A DNA stretch of 21,757 nucleotides from Sedimentisphaerales bacterium (GTDB taxonomy: Bacteria; Planctomycetota; Phycisphaerae; Sedimentisphaerales; SG8-4): assembly GCA_016928975.1 (NCBI GenBank), contig JAFGJR010000301.1:1-21757 (forward strand), in the 5' to 3' direction. The notes beneath the pieces are model-generated. The model was not told where the DNA came from. It did no database searches and worked only from the letters and a program-made list of their open reading frames with translations. This document shows positions 6,508 to 15,300 of the stretch, in pieces. A program made the position numbers and the translations under genes. Numbering within the stretch: position 1 is the stretch's first letter; every line of letters begins with the position of its first letter.

Positions 6508-6783
6508 ACGGATCAGATTCTGTAGCGTCCAAACCGGGTAGACAATCGGCCAGGAAACCATCCCAGAATCGCGCAACAGGCCTTTTTTTGATGCTGGAAC
6601 CGCGTTTTGAGACAGATCCTCAACTGCCGAGCAAACCTCTGGCAGTTGGGCAAGAGCAACACGGGCACGCCTGCCGGCGCGATCTGGCTGACCCATGCCT
6701 GAAGAAGGGGGTGGACCATGCGGCATAAACCGCGTGCTGGCAGCGCCTTATGCTTCGTTCTGCGATTGACGCACGCTCGCGGA
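6508..6783. other. intergenic region between divergent units
   Basis: No convincing gene. It separates the minus-strand copy-2 promoter from the plus-strand promoter of MpsC-like gene 3. It contains a perfect inverted repeat CAACTGCC/GGCAGTTG with a 12-base loop (about 6621-6648) and a run of seven T near 6580 without a hairpin. The repeat could be an operator or a decayed structure; nothing decides this. Confidence 0.4.
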
Positions 6784-6811
6784 TTGCGGTCTTTCACGGG
6801 AATGCTACAAT
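6784..6811 (+). promoter_or_regulatory. putative promoter of MpsC-like gene 3
   Basis: TTGCGG (6784-6789), 16-bp spacer, TACAAT (6806-6811). It is about 105 bases before the ATG at 6917. The leader after it lacks the core and terminator seen in the three leader RNAs. Confidence 0.45.
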
Positions 6812-6916
6812 TCTCCCCGGCCGGTCCGGAACTCGACCTCGCGTCTTTCTGTCGGCACGTGCAGGCGGTGATCGGGCAAGGTCGCGACCGGGACACGGGG
6901 CACATTCGAGGTCGTG

Positions 6917-7306
6917 ATGAAAACACAGGGAGAAATCGAAGCCGCCGTCTGCGAAGGGATCAGCCGCTTCGAGCAGGAGTACATGGGCCGGGGCCCCAAG
7001 GATATCCGCACCCATCTGATCGGCGATCTTCTCGTGGTTCGGCTTCAAGGGGTGCTGACGGCGGCCGAGCAACAATTGGCCAAATCGCCCCCGGCCGAGA
7101 AGGGGAGGGATCTGCTCAAACAAGTCAGGACCCAGTTGATCGAGACCGCGCGGCCGGTCCTGGAAGCGATGGTCGAGGAGGTCACCGGCGTCAAGATTCT
7201 CAGTCTGCACCACGACATCAGCACGTTCACCGGCGAAGAGGTGGTGCTCTTTGCCCTGGCCGAATCACCCCTCTTCCGAGAAACGAAGAAGAAACAGGGT
7301 TTGTGA
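6917..7306 (+). CDS. MpsC-like (DUF2294) protein 3
   Basis: 129 residues from ATG 6917 (a GTG lies directly before it; GAGG is about six bases upstream). It is the most canonical of the three family members: FEQEYMGRGPKDIRTHLIGD, LLVVRLQGVLTAAEQQLAKS, then a helix LLKQVRTQLIETARPVLEAM, VEEVTGVKILSLHHDIST and EEVVLFALAESP. The strand-helix order fits DUF2294/MpsC. It is a single gene on the plus strand, divergent from the copy-2 operon and convergent with the bTHX gene. Similarity to proteins 1 and 2 is limited to the fold pattern, so it is an older paralogue. Function unknown. Confidence 0.75.
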   Translation: MKTQGEIEAAVCEGISRFEQEYMGRGPKDIRTHLIGDLLVVRLQGVLTAAEQQLAKSPPAEKGRDLLKQVRTQLIETARPVLEAMVEEVTGVKILSLHHDISTFTGEEVVLFALAESPLFRETKKKQGL

Positions 7307-7308
7307 AT

Positions 7309-7321
7309 CGGGGCGACCCCG
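7309..7321. terminator. short hairpin between convergent genes
   Basis: CGGGG-CGA-CCCCG lies just after the stop of MpsC-like gene 3 and before the 3' end of bTHX. There is no U-tract, so it is only a weak candidate for a two-way terminator. Confidence 0.25.
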
Positions 7322-7368
7322 TTATCAAGTGCAGTGTCCTGCGTCGCAAGACAGGCGCTGGTGGATTG

Positions 7369-7524
7369 TCATGCTCTGTGCCTGTCCCGCGGCGCCGGAG
7401 GAGATCGATCTACCGACCGATTGCCGGGACCCTTGTTTTTCCGGTTGTGATGCCGGGGCCGCCGTTTTCCGAACGACTTCGCGGAAATCTTTCCCTTCCG
7501 AGAACGCATGTCACCTCTGCCCAT
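7369..7524 (-). CDS. 30S ribosomal protein bTHX
   Basis: 51 residues from ATG 7524, with AAAGGA about eight bases upstream. The N-terminal part MGRGDMRSRKGKISAKSFGK followed by RRPRHH matches the short basic THX protein of the small ribosomal subunit (typical form [20 protein letters not shown]), which sits in a cavity of the 30S head and stabilises it. The protein is longer than the usual 26-35 residues by a tail of about 20 residues rich in Arg, Pro and Asn. The longer open frame to 7587 translates the leader RNA and is rejected. The start codon lies only 22 bases past the poly-U of leader copy 3, so its expression should depend on that attenuator. Confidence 0.75.
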   Translation of the reverse strand: MGRGDMRSRKGKISAKSFGKRRPRHHNRKNKGPGNRSVDRSPPAPRDRHRA

Positions 7525-7545
7525 GGCTGGTCCTTTCTTGTGAAC

Positions 7546-7594
7546 AAAAAAACCGACGTGGCGGAACACCTTGAGGCATTCGACCACGTCGGCT
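7546..7594 (-). terminator. intrinsic terminator inside leader copy 3
   Basis: CCGACGTGG/CCACGTCGG with an inner stem GAATGCCT/AGGTGTTC (some G-U pairs), then seven T (7552-7546). It lies 22 bases upstream of the bTHX start codon. Confidence 0.8.
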
Positions 7595-7697
7595 TACTCG
7601 TCAACGAGCCCCCCGGCCTCCGCCGGGCTGCCCTTCATCTAGTCATCCGACCAGGACGTCGCGCATTCCGCCCGCAATTCGGGAGGACGCCCGTCCT
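7546..7697 (-). ncRNA. structured leader RNA, copy 3
   Basis: First hairpin AGGAC-GGGC-GTCCT (7697-7684), different in sequence from copies 1 and 2 but in the same place. Core GTCGG (7651-7647), ATGACTAGATGAA, stem GGGC/GCTC (a G-U pair replaces G-C), inner hairpin CCCGGC-GGAG-GCCGGG, then GTTGACGAGTAAG and CCGAC (7592-7588). The unpaired core bases are the same as in copies 1 and 2, while the inner stem is almost fully different yet still paired: strong covariation. It precedes the bTHX gene. Confidence 0.8.
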
Positions 7698-7703
7698 GTG
7701 CCT

Positions 7704-7732
7704 ACTGTAGAGCCACGGATCATGGAAAGCAA
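7704..7732 (-). promoter_or_regulatory. promoter of leader copy 3
   Basis: -35 TTGCTT (7732-7727), 17-bp spacer, -10 TACAGT (7709-7704). The -10 lies 53 bases before the GTCGG core, as in the other copies. Confidence 0.55.
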
Positions 7733-8468
7733 GCCGCTCAAACGGTCATGAGCCAACTCGGCATCGTGCTCCCGGCGATCATCGATGAGAACGATCGCGA
7801 GAGTTTGTTAGTGACAGAAACCGTTCGGGCGGCGGCGCCAATGCGGTTTTCGACACAAGTATCAGGAGATGCGCAGGCCGAGTACGCAGGTGGGGAGGCC
7901 CTCCTGGCGGTAGGCTGTCACGGTATTTCTGGCGATCACTGATCCGGCACCACCGATCATTGCGGAGCGTACTCCCCTGGCTTGAGTATCGAACCCCGCC
8001 GATTCCGCTTTTTTCTTTTTCCGTCCTTGTGTTTCTGTCATGATCTGGTATCATGAGGAATGAAAGCTCGCGACATCCAGGGTGCCCAGAGTTTTTTCCT
8101 CCTGTTTCTGATTACCCTTCAAGCCGAGTGACTTTCCCCTGCAGTGCCGACTGATACGGCGGAGTCCGCCGTGCGCGTCCGATGTGACGGTTGCAGGACA
8201 GCCCACCGATTGCGCGGGTGGCTGACGCGCCTGCGGAAGGAGCCTATCCTGATTACGCCGCCTTTGGGCTGGAGATGGGACCGATGGGCACCTGGAACTC
8301 CGTGGTTCTGGTCGGCGGCGAACCCGATGAGACTGAGCTGCGATCGGCACCTTCGGAGGACATGATGATGGCGAGACAATTACTTCCGGTGCCCTTCGAA
8401 CCATCAGACGGCCGCAGGCTTCGACACCGAACGGACGAAACAATCAAAGCTCACATGGAGGTACTGGT
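7733..8468. other. gene-poor region
   Basis: No gene here can be supported well. A minus-strand frame from ATG 8041 to a stop at 7862 gives 59 residues with a basic start (MTETQGRKKKKAESAG), but it has no ribosome-binding site. A plus-strand frame from TTG 8191 to 8472 (93 residues) ends overlapping the next ATG but has no recognisable domain. A promoter-like pair TTGTGT (8027-8032), 16 bp, TATCAT (8049-8054) could serve plus-strand transcription towards 8469. Confidence 0.4.
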
Positions 8469-8654
8469 ATGAGTGTCATCCAGTTTCTTCGGGCGGGAGG
8501 CCTGTTTTACACGGTGGGCCTCGCTGCAAAATGGGTCTATCGGAAGATTCGCGGATGTTTCCCGGAGCCGCGACTCAGAGTCCGGCGATCCGGCAGAACG
8601 AAGGGCAAGAGCAGGAGCGACTGCGTGTGGAGGCCCGTGCCGTCGCGATGGTAG
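8469..8654 (+). CDS. possible small membrane-associated protein
   Basis: 61 residues from ATG 8469, with a good Shine-Dalgarno (GGAGGT, about seven bases upstream). The N-terminal half MSVIQFLRAGGLFYTVGLAA is mildly hydrophobic and is followed by a very basic part (KWVYRKIRG, RRSGRTKGKSR). It could be a short membrane-anchored peptide. There is no family match I recognise. The good ribosome-binding site is the main support. Confidence 0.35.
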   Translation: MSVIQFLRAGGLFYTVGLAAKWVYRKIRGCFPEPRLRVRRSGRTKGKSRSDCVWRPVPSRW

Positions 8655-8913
8655 TGGATTCGCGGACTGTGATCTCGCCCGCCAACCGGCCTGCTTCAGG
8701 CGTTTCGTCCCGGTTGCCCGTTTTCGGGGTGCTGAGCGGCCACGTCGTAGCTACAATCTATGCGGAGCCCAGTCGGCCGGCTGTTGCCCAGCGCGTCCGT
8801 TACACGGTGACCTACATCGTTACTACGGAGACACACGGTGTTCAGGCTCCTGCTCGGCTGGTCGGACTCGCCGCCGCTGTTATTGATCGATCGCTTCCTG
8901 GAGATCTTCAGCG
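8655..8913. other. stretch without clear gene
   Basis: The only long plus-strand frame (8531-8917) starts inside the previous ORF without a ribosome-binding site and shows no domain. It ends in an ATGA overlap with the next gene. I see no RNA or repeat here. Confidence 0.3.
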
Positions 8914-9327
8914 ATGATGCAGCACGAAAAGGATGATCTGCTGGCACTGTTCGAGAACAGGCACAAGTGGTGTCAGGGCGTCGAAGCCCGCGATCGGCGC
9001 GGCAGCCCTGTTTGTTACGGCGATGCAACGGCCACGGCCTGGGACCTGGTTGGCGGCATGTGCTGCCTCTTCGGTTGGGATCGAGCCTTCTCGCTCTTCG
9101 TGCAGGTCGGCCGGCACATCACCGGAGCACAACGCTGCCGAACACGCCGTAACCGGGAAATCGCCGCCATGGTTTCCCTGCAAGATTTCAACGACCGGTC
9201 TGACACGACATACGGTGTGATCATGGAGAGGCTGCGGACCATGCCTGTCTACTGCCCCAGACCCTCTCTGTCCGCCGAACCGTCAGGGAATCAGCCCAGT
9301 TCCACGTCCACGTTGTGCTCCCTGTGA
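8914..9327 (+). CDS. DUF6197-like protein
   Basis: 137 residues from ATG 8914 (a second ATG follows at 8917; GGAG is about twelve bases upstream). The order of features fits DUF6197: an N-terminal helix, then KWCQGVEARDRRGSPVC, ATAWDLVGGMCCLFGWDRAF, and near the C-terminus MVSLQDFNDRSDTTYGVIME, the FND/WND-type motif of this family. The family has no established function; many members lie in accessory regions. The last 30 residues are low in conservation, and the gene overlaps the end of the convergent glucan synthase gene by 37 bases. It is the only clear gene in this gene-poor stretch. Confidence 0.6.
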   Translation: MMQHEKDDLLALFENRHKWCQGVEARDRRGSPVCYGDATATAWDLVGGMCCLFGWDRAFSLFVQVGRHITGAQRCRTRRNREIAAMVSLQDFNDRSDTTYGVIMERLRTMPVYCPRPSLSAEPSGNQPSSTSTLCSL

Positions 9328-12300
9328 TCATCGATGAGGAAGATGGTCCTGTCGGGGCGTTCCTCGCCGTCGAATATGACGCGCGTTACCCTTAACGCGC
9401 CGCGTCCGCCTTCAACGGACCGATTCGCGTCGCGAATCGAGGGGGGTGCGTCAAGGGGCACGGTCTTGGCGCTGTTATTGCGGATGGTAATGTGGTGAAC
9501 CGTCTCGCGGTAGCGGTAGTGGATCTTGAACGACTTCCACGAATCCGGAAGGACAGGCTCCAGACGAAGGCGGTCCACCTCCAACCGCAGACCCAGCAGC
9601 GACTCCGTCAGGAGTCGGTACATCCAGCCGGCTGAACCCGTGTACCACGTCCAGCCCCCTCTGCCGAGATGCTGGGGGTTGCTGTAAACATCGGCGGGGA
9701 CGACGTAAGGCTCGACCTTGTAGGTCTGGATCGCTGCCGGGGTTGAGGTATGGTGGATGGGGCTGATGATCCTCAGCAGTTCCCAGGCACGCCCGCTATC
9801 GCCCACGGCCGCAAACGCCATGGCGGTCCACACCGCGGCGTGCGTGTACTGACCGCCGTTCTCCCGAACACCCGGGTTATAGCCTTTGATGTAGCCGGGC
9901 TCCAGATGGGACCTGTCGAACGGAGGATCCAGGAGCTGGATCAGCCTGGCGTCGCGGCGGACCAGACGGCTGTCGATGGCCTCCAACGCCGCTCGCGCGC
10001 GGACCGGGTCCGCGGCGCGAGAGAGGACTGACCAGCTCTGCGGGAGCGAATCGATCTGACACTCGGGATTCGTGGCGGAACCCAGCGGTTCGCCGTTGTC
10101 GAAGTAGGCGCGACGGTACCACTGCCCATCCCAGCCTTGCTGCTCGATACTCTGCCGGAGCTTTTCCGCCTCGGTCTCACAGCGTTCGGCGAAGGCGATG
10201 TCTTCGCGTCGCCGGGCCAGCTCGGCGAACTGTTTCAGAACATCGTACAGGAAGAAGGCAAGCCACACGCTTTCCCCCTTGCCCTGCTCGCCGACACGAT
10301 TCATGCCGTCGTTCCAGTCGCCGCATCCCATGAGCGGCAGGCCGTGCTCACCGAAGTTCAACCCGTTCTCGATCGCGCGGACGCAATGATCGTAGAGCGT
10401 TGCAGTTTTCTCCGAACGCACCGGCAGGTCATAGTAACTCTCCTCGTCCGACCTGACTGGACGGCCTTCGAGGAAACGAACACACTCGTCGAGCACCTCG
10501 ACATCTCCCGTGGACGAAACGTAGCGGCACACGGCGTAAGGCAGCCACAGGTAATCATCCGAAATGCGCGTGCGGACACCGCGGTTCAGCGGCGGGTGCC
10601 ACCAGTGTTGAACGTCTCCTTCGCGGAACTGGTGGGCCGCGCAGCGAAGCAGGTGCTCGCGCGTCAGGTGCGGTCCTGCATGGATCAGGGCCATGACGTC
10701 CTGAAGCTGATCCCGGAAGCCAAACGCGCCGCCGGATTGGTAGTTCCCGCTCCTCGCCCAGATGCGACACGCAAGGATCTGATAGGGCAACCAGCCGTTG
10801 ACCAGGAAGTCTACGTCCGAATCGGGTGTCTCCACATGGACCGCGCCGAGCGTGTGATTCCAGAAGTCCCATACGTTCTCCAGGGCTTGACGCGCTCCGT
10901 GGGCATCGCAGAACCGTCCGATGAGGTTACGCACGGTGGCGACATCGCGAGCGGCCCCCAGAATGTAAACAACCTCTCGCTCGCAGCCGTCATCCAGCGT
11001 GAACGTGGTCTGCACGGCCGCGCAGGGATCGAGGGCCGAGCCAACCCTGCCCGACAACTCGGCCCGGCTCATGGCGGCGGGGTTTGCGGGCGTCCCGTTC
11101 CGGCCCAGGAATTCGGTGCGATCAGCAGTTGCCGTATGCTGAGATTCGCTGACGGCGAAGAACGCCACGCGCCCGGGAAACTCGCTGTTGTATGGGTTCC
11201 GCGCCAAGACCGCTCCGGTCTGCGAATCCATCTCGGTCACGACGTGCATCGCATTCTTGGACCGCTGTTCTCCCAGGACCCATTCCACGAAGCCGGTGAT
11301 CGACAGGCGACGGGCCCGACCGGACGAATTACGGATCTTCAAGCGGCAGAGCTTCACCGGGGCATCGGTGGCGACGTACGTCCACATCTCGGAGGAGACA
11401 CCGTTCTCGGCATATTCGAAAACGCTGTAGCCGAACCCATGACGTGTGGTGTAAGGCATGGGCCCGCGGGTGGGGAGCGGCGCCGGCGACCAAAAGTATC
11501 CCGTCTCCTCATCACGGATGTAGAACGCTTCGCCGCTGATGTCGCTGACAGGGTCGTTATACCAGGGCGTCAGGCGGAACTCGTGGGCGTTCTCAGCCCA
11601 CGTATAGGCACTTCCGCTCTCGGTCACGACGGTGCCGTACTCCGAATTGGCCAGTACGTTCACCCATGGGGCAGGAGTCACCTGGTCGGCCGTAGTGGTA
11701 ATGATGTATTCGCGGCCGTCGCGGGTGAATCCGCCTAAACCGTTGAAAAAGGCCAGATCTCCCCGGCGCGTTCTTCTGGCCTGCGGAGCTTCGGGCCGGC
11801 GAGCACGAACAGGGACCAGCTTCGGGACGGCGATTTCCGCACGATGGCGGCGCTCCACCTGTTCGGCGAGCGTGCCGGCCGTATCCGCGATGACCACGCG
11901 GGCCACGGCCTGAATCAGGATTCTGTCCTCGGTGGAGATCTGATCGCTGCGTCGGATGAAAATACCGCCCGGGCGATCGATCGGATGAGCTTCGGCGCCG
12001 GCAGCGATCAGACCCATGATCTGGTCCTGAAGAGGCTGGCGGTATCCTGATTGATCTTCGTTCAGAATAACTAGGTCGACGACGAGGCCCTTCATTCGCC
12101 AATAAGCATGGGCTTGGGCAAGCTGTCTCACGAGATCGATGTTGGACTGATCGCTGATGCGCAGAAGCACAATAGGAAGATCGCCGGAGATTCCGTAGCC
12201 CCACAGGCCGGACTGTCCTCGCCGGTTGCGGGCTATGAGGCCGCCCAGGGCACGGCGGTGCGGGTCGGCATAAAGGACGGCGCCCGCAAGCCGCCCATAG

Positions 12301-15300
12301 AGTTGTGCATCGGCCTCTGTGGCACCGAGCTGCCGCACGATGACTTGGCCGTGCGTCCACGCGAGATCGAACACGCGGTCCATCATCCTCCTGTCCTGAT
12401 ACTTGTCGATCAGGGCCATCGCGGCCTCGCGGGTATCTGCCACACCGGTGACGAAGTCGATTCGGATCGTCTCATCGGGTTCCACGGCAACGGCTTGGCG
12501 AATCGAGACGATCGGATCGAGGACTGAACCTTCGCGATTGGACAGCTTCGACACGTGCATTGCTGCCGGGTCTGCCAGAGTGCGGCCGCGCCCGATGAAC
12601 TGGCTGCGATCGGTCTCGTAGGAGGTCTCCCCGATCGCCGATCCGTGAACCACCGCCAGGTGGAACATCCACGGCGGGTGTTCCGCGCTCAAGCGAGGGC
12701 GGCGCGTGCAGAGAATCGCCTGGCGTGAACGCACGATTTCCGTCTGGACGAACAGCTTGCTGAAGGCCGGATGGGTCGCATCGGCCGCCGGAGGCGCCAG
12801 GACAACCTCGGCGTAGCTGGTCAAGTCAATCACGCGCCGCTTATGCCCCCGGTTCGCAATGTTGATGCGGCGCAACTCGATGTCATCTTCCGGCGAGACG
12901 GCGATTTCGGTGTGCGTTGCCACGTCATTGTCGCGGCGGCGGAACTCCACTCGGGCCTCGGAGAAAACGGCTTCGTACGCCTTGCTTCGCTTGAGCGTGG
13001 GCTGGTGCGCAGCGGACCACAACTCTCCGCTATTCAGGTCGCGGAGGTAAGAGAAGGTCCCCCAGCAATCACGCGTCGAGTCTTCATGCCAGCGTGTAAT
13101 GGCGAGGTCCTTCCATCGGCTGTAGCCACCGCCGGCGGAACTCACCATGACGTGGTACCGGCCATTGGACAGGAGATGGGCTTCCGGTGCGGCGATCTGG
13201 GGATTGGTGACGACGCGGAAGGCCTCTTCGACTCCCGCGGGAGTCAATCGCGATCCCGTCGCCTCGCTATCGTGCGGGAAGAACGGGGCCGCATTCGGAA
13301 CGCGTTCCTGCAGCAACAGTTCGGTGGCCCGAAACAACGGGTCGGACAGGAAACGACGCTGCATAGGGCGATCGAGCAGGACATGAGCCATCGACAGAAG
13401 GCTCATCCCCTGGTGGTGCGCCATAAACGAGCGAACGATCGCGCCGCGTTGACCGGGTGGTACGCGCGCAGGGGTGAAATCGACCGCTTCATAAAAGCCG
13501 TGGGCACCGAGCAGCCCGTCTCTTGCCAGACGCCGCAGGTTGGCACACGCCCTCTGCGGCGCAATCATCAGCGCCATGATGCTGGCATACGGCGCGACGA
13601 CCAGATCATCCGACAATCCTCGCTTGAGCCCGAGTCCTGGTACGCCGAATGTGCGGTACTGATAGATGAGGTGAGCATCGGTGGCGTTGTATCCCGACTC
13701 GGAGATTCCCCAGGGGATTCCTCGCTGCCGGCCGTACTCGATCTGACGCTGGACAACGGCACGATACGTGCGATCCAGCAGGGTATGCTCAAAGGTGGGC
13801 ATGACCAGGAGCGGCATGAGGTACTCGAACATTGAACCGCTCCAGGAGAGCAGCGGGTGTTCGCCCCCGGCAGCCGTCAGGAGCCGTCCGAGGCTGAACC
13901 AGTGTTCCTGAGGAAGCCGGCCCTGGGCGATGGCGACGAAACTGCCGAGCCGTGCCTCCGACGCCAGGAGGTCATAGAAGCCGGCGTCAAGGCGATGGCC
14001 CGTGACGTTGTACCCAATCGAGAGGAGATGGCGTGACCTGTCATACAGGAAGTCGTAGTTGAGATCCGCCATTTCCTGGCAACGGGACGCGAGGGCCTCG
14101 AGTTCCGCCAGGCGATTGCTGGCATGCCGGCTGGCCTCGATGATGGACTCCCGCAGCCGGGCCAACCAAGCGTTCTCCGCGGAGGGCACGCTGGGACCCT
14201 GTTCGATCAGGTTGGACAGAATCTCGTCGATCGACAGCATCATCGTGGATTCTCGTTCCGCGACGTCGCGAAGTGTCGGAACGTCATCCAGGATCTGAAG
14301 GGCCTTTCGAAGATCGCTCAATCGCTGGACCTGCTCGACCGATCCTCGCTGCCACATCAGTTCGCTCGGCGGGGGAAGCGCACACCACGGTGCGATGAAG
14401 AGCAGATCATCCAGGGAATCACGGCATTGACGCTCGAAGGCCTGCGCCCACCACCTCGCTTCATCGTCCGGGCCGGCGCTCAGCATCGCCGCCAGCTCCG
14501 CGCCTGCCACCGACAGACGTTCCAGGTGGATCTGCGAGGCCGCCAACGCTCGTGGAGGATTCTGCAGTTCACTCTCCAGCCGCTTCAGCAGAACCACGAC
14601 TTCCGGTGGCGCTGCACCAGGACGTGAACCTTCGGATGGAACGGCCTGGCCGCCGGTCACGTCCAGGAGAACCCGAAGCGTGTCCATGAGCCCTTCAAAG
14701 GTCCCCGGCGAAACGATCCTCGTGTCGGCCAACCCCAGCAGCCCCGGACCCAGGGTGAGCAGATGGCCGGCAAGGTTTCCACTGTCCACCGAAGATACGT
14801 AGAGCGGAGACAGCGGGTGAAGGGTACGCGTATCATACCAGTTGTAGAAGTGCCCTCGGTACCGCTCGAGCTTGCTCATGGTCGCGAACGCTTTGGAGGT
14901 GCGATCGATGAGCTGCCTGGCGGAGATGTAGCCGAAGTCGTGCGCGGCAAGATGGGCCAGCAACGACAGTCCCATGTTGGTCGGCGATGTGCGGTGGGCC
15001 ACGGCGGCGGTGGGATGCTCCTGGCAGTTGTCCGGCGGAAGATAGTGGTCCTCAGGCCCGACGAAGGTCTCGAAGAAGCGCCAGGTGCGGCGGGCGGCCA
15101 TTCGAAGGAACGCACGGTTTTCAGTCGTCAGGCCAGATTTCCGGGATGCGATCGGACGGCTCAACCACCACGCCACAACGGGAGACAGAAACCACAAGCC
15201 CAGAATGGGTGCCGCCACGTGCAGGCTCTCCGGGCGTGCGACCCCCGCCATTGCCGCAACGACGGCCGCGGTGACCGGCCCGACCCACATCGATCTGCAC

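Noticed and set aside
6575..6590. Run of seven T on the plus strand
   Set aside because: No hairpin directly before it, so not an intrinsic terminator.
6818..6916. Possible fourth leader copy before MpsC-like gene 3
   Set aside because: It has GGGCAAGGTCGCGACC, faintly like the core hairpin, but lacks GTCGGATGAC, GTTGNNGAGTAAG and the terminator.
3089..7697. Idea that the three repeats are only end-of-operon terminators or a mobile repeat
   Set aside because: Each copy is followed on the same strand by a gene start within 50 bases, is preceded by a promoter at constant distance, and varies by compensatory changes, not by random decay.
6718..7710. 330-residue plus-strand open frame over MpsC-like gene 3
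   Set aside because: Arg/Gly/Pro-rich shadow of the real gene in another frame; it also crosses the copy-3 leader.
7862..8041. 59-residue basic ORF on the minus strand
   Set aside because: No Shine-Dalgarno and no family; kept only as a note because its start resembles the tail of the radical SAM protein.
8191..8472. 93-residue open frame starting at TTG
   Set aside because: No ribosome-binding site or recognisable domain; only the ATGA overlap with the next ORF speaks for it.
10137..11738. 533-residue plus-strand open frame inside the glucan synthase gene
   Set aside because: Antisense shadow of a high-GC gene; no domain, while the minus frame has clear GH94 motifs. The same holds for other long plus-strand frames between 9300 and 18200.
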